Shown here one piece after another: positions 42,888 to 50,952 of a DNA stretch of 64,000 nucleotides. The notes below the pieces were generated by a model that saw only the letters and a list, made by a program, of their open reading frames with translations, made no database searches and was not told the DNA's origin. The first letter of the stretch is position 1. Every line of letters starts with the position of its first letter. A program made the position numbers and the translations under genes. Origin of the DNA: UBA4874 sp002399435 (GTDB taxonomy: Bacteria > Bacillota > Clostridia > Caldicoprobacterales > DTU083); contig DAISGI010000005.1 of NCBI GenBank assembly GCA_036823195.1, positions 30,444 to 94,443 on the forward strand. Direction: 5' to 3'.

Positions 42888-45623
42888 ATGAAAACAGCGA
42901 TCATTATAACCGATAGGATAAGGAAAAAACGGATTCAATTTGGAATGGATCGTATTCAAAGGGAACTGCAGGATGCCGGGTATAGCACACAGAGAGTTGA
43001 ACTGCCGGAGCGGCTGGAAGATTATCGGCAGTACTGTGGTGATAAAATATATATAGGGGAACGGGGAACCGATCCCTTTCTTTCCTGGCTGGAGCAAAAG
43101 GAATTGTTATTGTATCATGGGCCGGAGCCGAAGAAGGAAGGCTTTTATCTGGAAACCTGCCCGGGCCGGCTGACCGTCGTTGTCGGCGGCAGCGATACCG
43201 GCACACTGTATGGCTGCCTGGAGCTGGCCGCAAGGATTCGGGAGAAGCATCGGATTCCGGAGAATCTTGCCTTTTATGATGCGCCTGTGTTTCAATTAAG
43301 AGGGCCGTGTGTTGGCTTGCAGAAAACAAAAATTGAGCCTCCGCGCCTGACATACGAATATCCCATTACGCCGGACCGATTCCCGTGGTTTTATGAGAAA
43401 GGGAGATGGACGGATTTCCTGGATCGATTACTGGAATATCGCTGCAATGTGCTTTATATCTGGAATGGCCATCCTTTTTCTTCCCTGATCAAATTGAAGG
43501 AATATCCGGAAGCATTGGAGGTAACAGAGGAGGAATTCGGGCAGAATCAGGAAATGTTCCGGTGGCTGACAGAGGAATGTGATAAAAGAGGAATCTGGGT
43601 CGTTTTGAAATTTTACAATATTCATATTCCGTATCCGTTTGCGGTGCAGCATGGTCTGGAGCAGCGCCAGAGCAAAATCAATCCATTGGTTGCGGACTAT
43701 ACAAAAAAATGCATCATCGAATTTATCAAATCATTTCCCAATATTGGTCTGATGGTTTGCCTGGGGGAGGCTTTGCGGGGAAACCAGAATAAAACGGACT
43801 GGTTTGTGGATACGATTATTCCTGCTGTGAAAGAAGGAATGCGGCAGGCAGGTTTAAAGGAAGAGCCACCTGTGATCCTGCGTGCCCATGACTGCGACCC
43901 TTTTGCTGCAATAAAGGGTGCGAAAAAGTTGTATTCCAATTTGTACACGATGTGGAAGTACAACGGGGAAGGACTGACGACTTATTTCCCAAGGGGAAGC
44001 TGGCAGAAACAGCATCAGGCACTGAGTCGGCTGGGAACAACCCATATCCTGAATGTTCATATTCTTGCGGATCTGGAGCCCTTCCGTTTCCAGGCGCCGA
44101 ATTTCATTATGAAATGTATGCAGGCAGGGCAGAACCGGCTGGGTGGAAACGGCTTGCATTTGTATCCCCTGTTTTATTGGGATTGGCCTTATTCTCCGGA
44201 TAAGAGGACGCCAAGGCTACTCCAGATGGATCGGGACTGGATGTGGTATGAAGCCTGGTTTCGATATGCCTGGAATCCCAATCGGAATGAAAAAGACGAA
44301 GATGTCTATTGGACAAAGAGAATTGCCAGGCATTTTTCATGTTCGGAAGACGTGGCAGGCCTGTTGCTGGAGGCAATGGAAAGTGCAGGGCACTGCGCCC
44401 CCAGGATACTTGGAAGGATTGGCATTACGGAAGGAAACCGTCAGACCTTCAGTCTTGGAATGACGATGAGCCAGATGACCAATGTCAACCGGTATCGTCC
44501 AAATCGTGAACTATGGAATTCGGTTGCCAGAGTCGGAGAGCAGCCGGACGATTATATCCGGAGGGAATTGGCAGGCGAGCCTCATATCGGGGAAACGCCA
44601 TATGATATGATCCGGGAAGTAACAACGGATGAGGAAAATGCCTGGAAAAAGTGTCATATGGCTATGGAGGGCATGGGCGTTCAGGGAAAACAGAATGAGG
44701 AGGCGGGCAGAGTCCGGCAGGATGTGGAAGCTATCTGCTATCTTACCCGATTTTATTGCTGTAAACTGAAGGGCGCAATGCAGATATTGAAATATAAATA
44801 TACCATGGCGGATCCCCTGCATGGGGATATCACATTATTGGAGAAGGCATTGGACTGGATGGGGAAAAGTCTGGAGGCATATCGAAAGGTTACGGAGATT
44901 ACCCGTGATACTTACCTTTACGCAAACAGTATGCAGACTCCGCAGAGGAAGATTCCGTTTCCGGACGGTCAGCTTTATTGTCATTGGGAACAATGCCTGC
45001 CGGAATACGAAAAGGAATACAGGAACTTTAAAAGAAATATCGAAAGGATCAGGGATGGCAGCCTGACGATAAAACATAAAACAGCTGCAGGAAGGGCGGA
45101 GCCGCTGAAACAGGCAGATTTCAGCGTATTGAGCGAAGGATGCGAAACCTATCCAGTCCGAAAGGGAAGCCTGGCTTTTACAGACAGAGAGTATAGGATC
45201 AGGGAGGTGATACCGGAGCTGGATGGCCTGACCGGAATACGGTTCCGCAGTGATATGGCAGAAAGGAAAGGGATTTCCCTGAAAATGGATCTGAAGGAAG
45301 ACAGCCGGGTACTGATTGGATACATGCAGGCAAAGGGAACCCAGTGGCTGCAGGTACCCGAACTGGAAACCGATACCCATGCTGACGACCGGGGAGGATT
45401 GGAAGTACAGTTTCGGAATGCAGTTCGTATCAGCGGATGTCCCTCTGTGAACGTCCATACTTTTCAGTACGAAAAAGGGATTCACGAGCTGTATTTTGGA
45501 ACAGGAAGTTATCTGGTCGTGGGCGTGATACCAAAAGACATAAAGCTTCAGCAGAAAAGCGGGAGCCTTTTGGAAGAAAACCCTGAAACACTGGACTGGC
45601 TGTATGAATCATCGCCAGTCTGA
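42888..45623 (+). CDS. large probable glycoside hydrolase with GH67/GH20-like N-terminal domain
   Basis: About 911 residues, cytoplasmic. The first ~110 residues end in 'VVVGGSDTGTLYGCLELAARI', the signature of the small alpha/beta domain found before the catalytic barrel in GH20, GH67, GH84 and GH115 enzymes. 'FQLRGPCVGLQK' then marks the usual barrel entry. The barrel shows 'RCNVLYIWNGHPFSS', 'KRGIWVVLKFYNIHIPYPF', 'IGLMVCLGEALRGNQ', 'VILRAHDCDP' and 'LYPLFYWDWPYS'. The Glu in 'CLGEALRG' and Asp in 'AHDCDP' are possible catalytic residues. A helical region and a beta domain make up the last 400 residues. I cannot assign an exact family; an alpha-glucuronidase/galacturonidase-like role would suit a pectin locus. 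GGGAGG precedes ATG 42888. Confidence 0.65.
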   Translation: MKTAIIITDRIRKKRIQFGMDRIQRELQDAGYSTQRVELPERLEDYRQYCGDKIYIGERGTDPFLSWLEQKELLLYHGPEPKKEGFYLETCPGRLTVVVGGSDTGTLYGCLELAARIREKHRIPENLAFYDAPVFQLRGPCVGLQKTKIEPPRLTYEYPITPDRFPWFYEKGRWTDFLDRLLEYRCNVLYIWNGHPFSSLIKLKEYPEALEVTEEEFGQNQEMFRWLTEECDKRGIWVVLKFYNIHIPYPFAVQHGLEQRQSKINPLVADYTKKCIIEFIKSFPNIGLMVCLGEALRGNQNKTDWFVDTIIPAVKEGMRQAGLKEEPPVILRAHDCDPFAAIKGAKKLYSNLYTMWKYNGEGLTTYFPRGSWQKQHQALSRLGTTHILNVHILADLEPFRFQAPNFIMKCMQAGQNRLGGNGLHLYPLFYWDWPYSPDKRTPRLLQMDRDWMWYEAWFRYAWNPNRNEKDEDVYWTKRIARHFSCSEDVAGLLLEAMESAGHCAPRILGRIGITEGNRQTFSLGMTMSQMTNVNRYRPNRELWNSVARVGEQPDDYIRRELAGEPHIGETPYDMIREVTTDEENAWKKCHMAMEGMGVQGKQNEEAGRVRQDVEAICYLTRFYCCKLKGAMQILKYKYTMADPLHGDITLLEKALDWMGKSLEAYRKVTEITRDTYLYANSMQTPQRKIPFPDGQLYCHWEQCLPEYEKEYRNFKRNIERIRDGSLTIKHKTAAGRAEPLKQADFSVLSEGCETYPVRKGSLAFTDREYRIREVIPELDGLTGIRFRSDMAERKGISLKMDLKEDSRVLIGYMQAKGTQWLQVPELETDTHADDRGGLEVQFRNAVRISGCPSVNVHTFQYEKGIHELYFGTGSYLVVGVIPKDIKLQQKSGSLLEENPETLDWLYESSPV

Positions 45624-45712
45624 ATATTGTATTCATTAAATATGGGGGGATTTTTATGCAAGGAGATCCATTCGTATTGGGAATTGTAGGGGCTGAAGAA
45701 GGGAGGAAAAAA

Positions 45713-46741
45713 ATGATTGCCGAACCTGTCAGGGAATTCATCTTTTTGAATGACCGGCCCTTTCGCAGCTGTCATGCGTCCACCGTATTGAAGCTGAGCA
45801 ACGGAGACATTCTTGTCGCCTGGTTCGGAGGCTCAAAAGAAGGTGCGGAGGATGTGGCGATTTGGTATACCAGGCGCACGGAAGATGGTTGGGACTATCC
45901 GAAAAAGCTCTCGCATGAGGCCGGTTTGCCGCATTGGAATCCAGTCCTGTTTATGGGAGAAAATGGTCAGATTATCCTGTATTATAAGGTCGGACATCGT
46001 ATTTCGCAATGGTATACCTGCTTTATGACTTCTGAGGACGGATATTTCTGGTCCAGTCCCAGGCCTCTGGTGGAAGGGGATTGGGGCGGCCGGGGCCCGG
46101 TCCGGAACAAAGTCATCAAGCTGAAGGATGGTACATGGTTGGCTCCTGCTTCGATAGAGGGGAAATCCTGGGATGCCTTTGTGGATATTTCCAGGGATCA
46201 GGGGAAAACGTGGATCAAAAGCGCAATGGTTCCGATTGTTCATCAAGAGCCGGAGCGGAGGGGGAAGGAAGCCGGACCGGATCCTGCCAGTTCTTTGGAT
46301 TCGCAATATGTTTTTCACGGAAAAGGGGTCATACAGCCTACGCTTTGGGAATCCGATCCCGGAGCGGTGCATATGCTGCTGAGAAGCACGGAAGGACGGA
46401 TTTTCCGCAGCGATTCGGCGGACAGTGGGAAAACATGGTGTCCTGCGTATCCGACTGTTCTGCCGAATAACAACAGTGGAATTGATGTTGTAAAACTGTT
46501 GGACGGCAGACTGATCCTGGCTTATAATCCGGTAGGCCGGAACCATGGCGCCAGGACGCCGCTTATCCTGAGCATGTCCCGGGATAACGGTATAACCTGG
46601 AAGCAGGTATGGACGCTGGAAGAGGAAGAAGGTGAATACTCCTATCCCGCAATCATTGCCGATGAGGATGAAATCCTCGTGACCTACACATGGAAACGGG
46701 AAAGGATTGTTCTCTGGAAAATCCCCATTTCGTCCCTGTGA
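45713..46741 (+). CDS. sialidase-fold (BNR repeat) protein
   Basis: About 342 residues, no signal peptide, six-bladed propeller of the BNR_2/sialidase type. Typical pieces are 'SCHASTVLKLSNGDILVAWFGG', split as 'CHASTVLKL' and 'DILVAWFGG', the Asp-box-like 'SRDQGKTWIK', 'SADSGKTWCP' and 'SRDNGITWKQ', and 'EGEYSYPAII'. Arg-rich sialidase triad residues are not obvious, so it need not be a sialidase; related proteins act on other acid sugars, and in rhamnogalacturonan II the Kdo and Dha residues are the nearest equivalents. ATG 45713 has GGAGG six bases upstream; an ATG at 45656 with GGGGGGA upstream is also in frame and would add 19 residues. Confidence 0.75.
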   Translation: MIAEPVREFIFLNDRPFRSCHASTVLKLSNGDILVAWFGGSKEGAEDVAIWYTRRTEDGWDYPKKLSHEAGLPHWNPVLFMGENGQIILYYKVGHRISQWYTCFMTSEDGYFWSSPRPLVEGDWGGRGPVRNKVIKLKDGTWLAPASIEGKSWDAFVDISRDQGKTWIKSAMVPIVHQEPERRGKEAGPDPASSLDSQYVFHGKGVIQPTLWESDPGAVHMLLRSTEGRIFRSDSADSGKTWCPAYPTVLPNNNSGIDVVKLLDGRLILAYNPVGRNHGARTPLILSMSRDNGITWKQVWTLEEEEGEYSYPAIIADEDEILVTYTWKRERIVLWKIPISSL

Positions 46742-46750
46742 CAGGATCAG

Positions 46751-46822
46751 GATGACTTCAGGGCAATTTTGGGAGGACTTCAGGACAATTTCGGGAGGAC
46801 TTCAGGACAATCCCGGGAGGAC
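46751..46822 (+). repeat. 22-base tandem repeat between convergent genes
   Basis: Three copies of a 22-base unit GACTTCAGGACAATTTCGGGAG, with small changes, are followed by a partial fourth (GACAG). The array fills the space between the sialidase-fold gene and the oppositely oriented small gene. No terminator hairpin is seen, so the array is all this spacer holds. Confidence 0.8.
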
Positions 46823-46826
46823 AGTT

Positions 46827-47093
46827 CTACTCATCAATCAGTTCCAGTTCCAGGAAATCAAAATCTATGGTTTCAATGAAGTTGTCCTGTATCAGTTCCA
46901 CCCGTTGATATTTGTCATAGTCCCTCTGATTGTTGGGCAGCCACATAGGCCTTTGCAGGTCAAATTCATAGCAGATTTTCTGGATGCATTCCTGAAGCCT
47001 TTCTTCCCTGGACAGTCCGGGTTCTTCACTGGTTACTGTGATATCCCGGACTGTTTTGTTATTTTTCCGTATTTTTCCCCATAGACGAAACAT
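46827..47093 (-). CDS. small conserved clostridial-type protein of unknown function
   Basis: 88 residues beginning 'MFRLWGKIRKNN', with 'ICYEFDLQRPMWLPNNQRDY' and 'QDNFIETIDFDFLELELIDE'. I recall the pattern 'MFRLWGKI ... DNFIE.IeFDyLE' from short uncharacterised proteins of many clostridia; this is from memory, not a search. No membrane segment. The start is chosen because GGTGAGGAA directly precedes this ATG on the minus strand; longer in-frame starts lack a site. It lies alone, convergent to the sugar locus and divergent from the yihY-like gene. Confidence 0.7.
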   Translation of the reverse strand: MFRLWGKIRKNNKTVRDITVTSEEPGLSREERLQECIQKICYEFDLQRPMWLPNNQRDYDKYQRVELIQDNFIETIDFDFLELELIDE

Positions 47094-47201
47094 TTCCTCA
47101 CCCTTCGTTTTTTGATTCGGTACCATTATAACAAAAAACGGGCATATTAAACACAGTGGACTCAATAATAATAAATAAGATGGAGCTGTCTGTAAAACAG
47201 G

Positions 47202-48074
47202 ATGCGGAAGGAAGTGAGGAGAATCCGATTAATTCATTTTATAAAGATGTTGTTCCGGAGATATGTAGATGATGAGGTACCAGCCTACAGCTCACAAATG
47301 GCCTACTATTTTTTACTGGCTTTTTTTCCTTTTTCGATTTTCCTGATTACGATTATCGGCTATCTGCCGATATCCGATGCTGATATTCTGAAACCCCTGG
47401 CCAGTATTTTGCCGTCCATATCCTATCACGCACTGCAGGAGAATGTGGAGCAGGTAGTGAAAACCCGGAATATGAAGCTGTTGTCCTTTGGGTTTGTAGC
47501 TATGCTCTGGGCGTCCTCCAGCGGCATGCGCGCGATCATGCGCGGAATCAACAAGGCACTGTGCAGAGACGACAGGATGCCATTTTGGATTTCTGTCCCC
47601 CTCTCAATTGCTTTTACCATCCTGGTTACAGTATTGGCCGTTTTTTATTTTCTTCTCCTGATATTTGGGGAGCAGATTGGTGAATTGCTGGTACATGCCG
47701 GGATGATGTGGGAGTACTGGAAGGGATGGGATGTCATACGGTATATGGCGGCTGTTCTGATTATGATTGGCGTTTTTACTCTTTTGTTCCGATACAGTCC
47801 CTGTAAGAGGATAAGATGGCGAAATGCCCTGCCGGGTGCTGTCTTTACAACAGTAGGGTGGCTGCTTGTCTCCTTTATATTTGCTTTTTATGTAAACCAA
47901 TTCTGGAATCCAACCCTTGTCTACGGAAACCTTGGCGGGATCATTGCCCTGTTGATCTGGCTGTTTATCAGCGCACAGCTGATCCTTCTCGGCGGGGAAG
48001 TCAATGCCATCCTGATTTTCAGCCGTAGGGACCGGGCAGGGAAATCCGGTCCCCGGCCAAAAAAGCAGACTTAA
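47202..48074 (+). CDS. YihY/BrkB family membrane protein
   Basis: A 290-residue inner membrane protein with about six helices. 'VPAYSSQMAYYFLLAFFPF' is the family's N-terminal signature, and 'AMLWASSSGMRAIMRGINKA', 'WRNALPGAVFTTVGWLL' and 'NLGGIIALLIWLFISAQLILLGGEVNA' follow the family. Once named RNase BN by mistake; its true function is unsettled. The start is uncertain: ATG 47202 has only a weak ACAGG, whereas GTG 47214 has GGAAGGAA before it. Its stop overlaps by three to four bases the stop of the flavin reductase gene on the other strand. Confidence 0.92.
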   Translation: MRKEVRRIRLIHFIKMLFRRYVDDEVPAYSSQMAYYFLLAFFPFSIFLITIIGYLPISDADILKPLASILPSISYHALQENVEQVVKTRNMKLLSFGFVAMLWASSSGMRAIMRGINKALCRDDRMPFWISVPLSIAFTILVTVLAVFYFLLLIFGEQIGELLVHAGMMWEYWKGWDVIRYMAAVLIMIGVFTLLFRYSPCKRIRWRNALPGAVFTTVGWLLVSFIFAFYVNQFWNPTLVYGNLGGIIALLIWLFISAQLILLGGEVNAILIFSRRDRAGKSGPRPKKQT

Positions 48075-48619
48075 ACTTCCGTGGTATAGCATGCCAGGAT
48101 CTCGCCATAGAACATGGTATGATAATCCGGATACCATTTTTCATTGATTTCCGGATCCAGTAAGGCAGGATCCATTGTCTGTTTGTAAACAACCTTGCAT
48201 TCATAATGCAGCCCGCATTCTCCAATGATCGGGACCGGGACGGTTTTTCCGGGAACCGGCGTCAGCCCGCATTCCTTCAGCTTGTCATAGTCCCTTCCGG
48301 ATTTGCTTCCGCAGAAAGCGATCTCCTTCCTCAAATCCCGTCCCAAAGGGATGCTGACCGTAAAGAATCCGGTGGAATCCAGAACCGGATGGGTATAACG
48401 GGAGGCGCGGACCGGTGCCAGAAAGACTGGTGCATTCCAGAAATATACAATACCGCCCCATCCAATCACCATACTGTTGGCTTTCTCTCCCTTTGTCGTA
48501 AGAAAGATCCCCCCGTGGGTAAGGGAATGGTTTACATCCTTCATATATTGATCGTAGGGAACATCCTTCCTGCTGATCTCTTTGCGTGGTTTCCTGTTTG
48601 GCTGGGAATGATCCGTCAT
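48071..48619 (-). CDS. flavin reductase domain protein (flavoredoxin-like)
   Basis: About 182 residues of the flavin reductase-like/FMN-binding split-barrel family. 'GGIFLTTKGEKANSMVIGWGG' is the N-terminal FMN-contact region, with 'VRASRYTHPVLDSTGFFTVSIP' after it; the end is 'YHTMFYGEILACY'. It probably binds FMN and transfers electrons or reduces flavin. ATG 48619 is chosen because AGGAGGAATAGT precedes it; an ATG 18 bases upstream is in frame. No pathway partner adjoins it. Confidence 0.88.
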   Translation of the reverse strand: MTDHSQPNRKPRKEISRKDVPYDQYMKDVNHSLTHGGIFLTTKGEKANSMVIGWGGIVYFWNAPVFLAPVRASRYTHPVLDSTGFFTVSIPLGRDLRKEIAFCGSKSGRDYDKLKECGLTPVPGKTVPVPIIGECGLHYECKVVYKQTMDPALLDPEINEKWYPDYHTMFYGEILACYTTEV

Positions 48620-48705
48620 ACTATTCCTCCTCTTCATTTTATCTCGTCCTGGCTCTTAATTTGTTGGACTTTCTAATTCGTTGGGCTTTTCTTGAATTTA
48701 ACCGG

Positions 48706-50082
48706 TCATCTTTCCTTCAGCGGCTTGTAATCCTTAATCTGAATCAGCGTGCGGTAGGCGGGACGAATGATCTTCCCGCCGCTGATCAGTTCCTCCATGG
48801 AGTGGGCGCACCAGCCCGGCATCCTGGCAATGGCAAAAATCGGGGTGTAAAGATCTGCGGGGATTCCGAGCATCTTGTAAACGAAGCCGGAATAAAAGTC
48901 CACATTGGCGCACAAACCTTTTTCCTTTCCCTTTCGTTCCGCGAACAACTCCGGCGTGATCTTCTCTATTGTATCATATAAAGTGAACTCATTTTCCATG
49001 TGTTTTATTTTTGCCAGTTCTTTTGCTTTCTTTTTCAGCAAAACAGCTCTGGGATCGGAAAGGGTGTAAACCGCATGCCCCATTCCATATATCAGGCCGG
49101 TGTGGTCAAACGCTTCTTTGTCCAGTATTTTAATCAGATAATCCCGGACGGCGGACTCATTTTCCCAGTTTGGAACATGGCTTTGAATGTCACGGATCAT
49201 TTCCATGACCCTGGCGTTGGCGCCGCCGTGTCTGGGCCCTTTCAGGGAGCCGACTCCCGCAGCTATGGCAGAATAGGTATCGGTCCCCGTGGAGGTGACC
49301 ACCCTGGTGACGAACGTGGAATTGTTGCCGCCGCCGTGCTCTGCGTGCAGGATCAGGGCAAGATCCAGAGTTTCCGCCTCCAGTCGTGTAAACTGGCTGT
49401 CCGGCCGCACCATATGAAGGAAACACTCTGCGGTGCTCTGACCATCTTTTGGATTATGAATATAAAGGCTCTTGTTATCCTTATAATGGCATTTTGCCAT
49501 GTAGGAGTAAGCGACGAAAGCCGGCATCCTGGCAATCAGGTCAATGCATCTGCACAGCACCCGGCCAATGGATAAATCGTCCGGATTATCCTCATAGGAA
49601 TAGCAGGCAAGAATGCACCGGGCCAATTTATTCATGATGTTGCCCCCGGCTCCCTTGAGGATGACATCCTCCACGAATCCGTCGGGCAGGGTCCTTCTTT
49701 CATTCAGAATATGCCGGAAGGTATTCAGCTCATACTGGTTGGGAAGCTTTCCGAAGAGCAGCAGGAAGCACACCTCTTCAAAGCCGAAGCGTCCGTCGGC
49801 CCTGCATCCGTTTATGATATCCTCCACATTGATGCCCCGGTAACGGAGGCGGCCCTCAACGGGTACCTTGTGACCTTCATCCATGATATATCCGTGAACG
49901 TCCCCGATCTGGGTCAGACCTACCAGGACTCCGGTACCATCATTGTTGCGAAGACCTCTTTTGACACCAAAATAATCAAAGAGAAAGGGATCGATTTTGT
50001 TATTGTCCGCAGCAAATTCCGAGAGCCTGGCGACAAACTGATCTCTTTCCATGTTTGCATCATTTTCATTATGATTATTCAT
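48706..50082 (-). CDS. citrate synthase
   Basis: A 458-residue type II-like citrate synthase that condenses oxaloacetate and acetyl-CoA. 'LILHAEHGGGNNSTF' and 'GMGHAVYTLSDPRA' carry the two catalytic histidines and 'NVDFYSGFVYKMLGIP' the catalytic Asp. 'EGRLRYRGINVEDII' is the substrate-domain N-terminal motif. The length and N-terminal extension are like those of clostridial citrate synthases, which usually serve glutamate synthesis. A good promoter (TTGCAG, 17 bases, TACAAT) lies upstream on the minus strand, and AGGA precedes the ATG. It stands as a single-gene unit. Confidence 0.95.
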   Translation of the reverse strand: MNNHNENDANMERDQFVARLSEFAADNNKIDPFLFDYFGVKRGLRNNDGTGVLVGLTQIGDVHGYIMDEGHKVPVEGRLRYRGINVEDIINGCRADGRFGFEEVCFLLLFGKLPNQYELNTFRHILNERRTLPDGFVEDVILKGAGGNIMNKLARCILACYSYEDNPDDLSIGRVLCRCIDLIARMPAFVAYSYMAKCHYKDNKSLYIHNPKDGQSTAECFLHMVRPDSQFTRLEAETLDLALILHAEHGGGNNSTFVTRVVTSTGTDTYSAIAAGVGSLKGPRHGGANARVMEMIRDIQSHVPNWENESAVRDYLIKILDKEAFDHTGLIYGMGHAVYTLSDPRAVLLKKKAKELAKIKHMENEFTLYDTIEKITPELFAERKGKEKGLCANVDFYSGFVYKMLGIPADLYTPIFAIARMPGWCAHSMEELISGGKIIRPAYRTLIQIKDYKPLKER

Positions 50083-50176
50083 TTCGTCCTATCCCCTTTG
50101 AACTGGCATTTTAAAAAATATGTTAATGTTTTTGGGCTTTTGATCAAGCTCTCATGCCATTTATAACTTAAGAACC

Positions 50177-50205
50177 ATTGTATAACTTCTTTTCACTTTC
50201 TGCAA
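50177..50205 (-). promoter_or_regulatory. predicted promoter of the citrate synthase gene
   Basis: On the minus strand, TTGCAG (50205-50200) and TACAAT (50182-50177) are separated by exactly 17 bases, a near-consensus housekeeping promoter about 95 bases before the start codon. The rest of the 50083-50485 spacer is A/T-rich and holds no other clear element apart from a short GGCAAATTTTTGCC palindrome near 50412. Confidence 0.65.
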
Positions 50206-50485
50206 GTAAACTTTTATAATGAAGGATTTGAAATTGTATATTTCATTTATCTTCATTTTTGTTTTTGCCTTTGTGGATTATTCCATGCTTTTCCGCTTGC
50301 ATCCACTGTCTTTTGATACATTTCAGCTGCTTCAGACTCCAACGGTTTCAGCAGAATTTCTTACTGGTTCCCTGTTAATCAGTTAAGATTATTTTAAGTT
50401 TGGCAAAGTCAGTGGCAAATTTTTGCCGATATGATAAAATAGTAAGGGAAGGATTGAAGATACAGAAGGACAGGGGGTTTAAGAT

Positions 50486-50644
50486 ATGATGGATATATTG
50501 GCCATTTTCATCGCAGTGGTAGCTATATTCTTTATCCTCAAGATTGCGTTCAAGGTATTGAAATTTGTATTGATGCTGGGCGTGGTTGCGCTGTTGCTGT
50601 ATTATCTGATGCAGTTTGGTTTTCTGAGTTGGTTGTTATTCTGA
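50486..50644 (+). CDS. 52-residue single-pass or hairpin membrane protein
   Basis: A short gene beginning ATGATGGAT and ending TTCTGA. The product is nearly all hydrophobic: 'ILAIFIAVVAIFFILKIAF', then 'KVLK', then 'FVLMLGVVALLLYYLM'. That makes two short helices with a basic turn, ending 'SWLLF'. GGGGG lies nine bases upstream of the first ATG. It is followed by a hairpin (50650-50707). I know no function. Small hydrophobic proteins of this make-up are common in Firmicutes, and the clean start and following hairpin support a real gene. Confidence 0.6.
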   Translation: MMDILAIFIAVVAIFFILKIAFKVLKFVLMLGVVALLLYYLMQFGFLSWLLF

Positions 50645-50649
50645 TATAA

Positions 50650-50707
50650 GGGCTTGCCGGTAAGCTGCTTTGGTTTTTTCTGCATCAGGGCATATACCGG
50701 TAAGCCC
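50650..50707 (+). terminator. long-loop inverted repeat after the small membrane protein gene
   Basis: GGGCTTGCCGGT (50650-50661) pairs with ACCGGTAAGCCC (50696-50707) with one G-T wobble, around a 34-base T-rich loop, and is followed by TTTCATT. It could be a terminator. Its start is six bases after the stop codon. Confidence 0.5.
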
Positions 50708-50710
50708 TTT

Positions 50711-50764
50711 CATTGTCAGGCCATGTCTTTGTAAAGCCTTGTCATTGTCAGGCCATGTCTTTGT
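50711..50764 (+). repeat. two copies of a 22-base direct repeat
   Basis: CATTGTCAGGCCATGTCTTTGT occurs at 50711-50732 and again at 50743-50764, and partial copies (TTATTGTCAGG) continue to about 50785. The spacer 50645-50952 holds this array and the preceding hairpin; the remainder up to the next gene is purine-rich with no clear signal. Confidence 0.75.
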
Positions 50765-50952
50765 CAGGCCTTTGTTATTGTCAGGTTTTCATTTCAGCGT
50801 TTCCGTCAAACAGGCTGGAGGCGTGAAATGTAGGAGAAGCCAATGAAAATCAGAAGGTATTCCAGGACAAATGAAGAATATAAAAGAGGAAGCCACAAAG
50901 AGGAAGGCACAAAGAAATATAGGGACATCGATACAACGAGGAGGAATTTTGG

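Noticed and set aside
46707..47084. Plus-strand open frame of 125 codons crossing the end of the sialidase-fold gene
   Set aside because: It overlaps the 22-base repeat array and is antisense to the conserved small minus-strand gene, which has a better start site and family-like sequence.
50219..50386. Possible 55-codon gene starting in a TATAAT-like sequence
   Set aside because: No ribosome binding site, the ATG overlaps a -10-like box, and the translation has no clear pattern apart from a short hydrophobic start.
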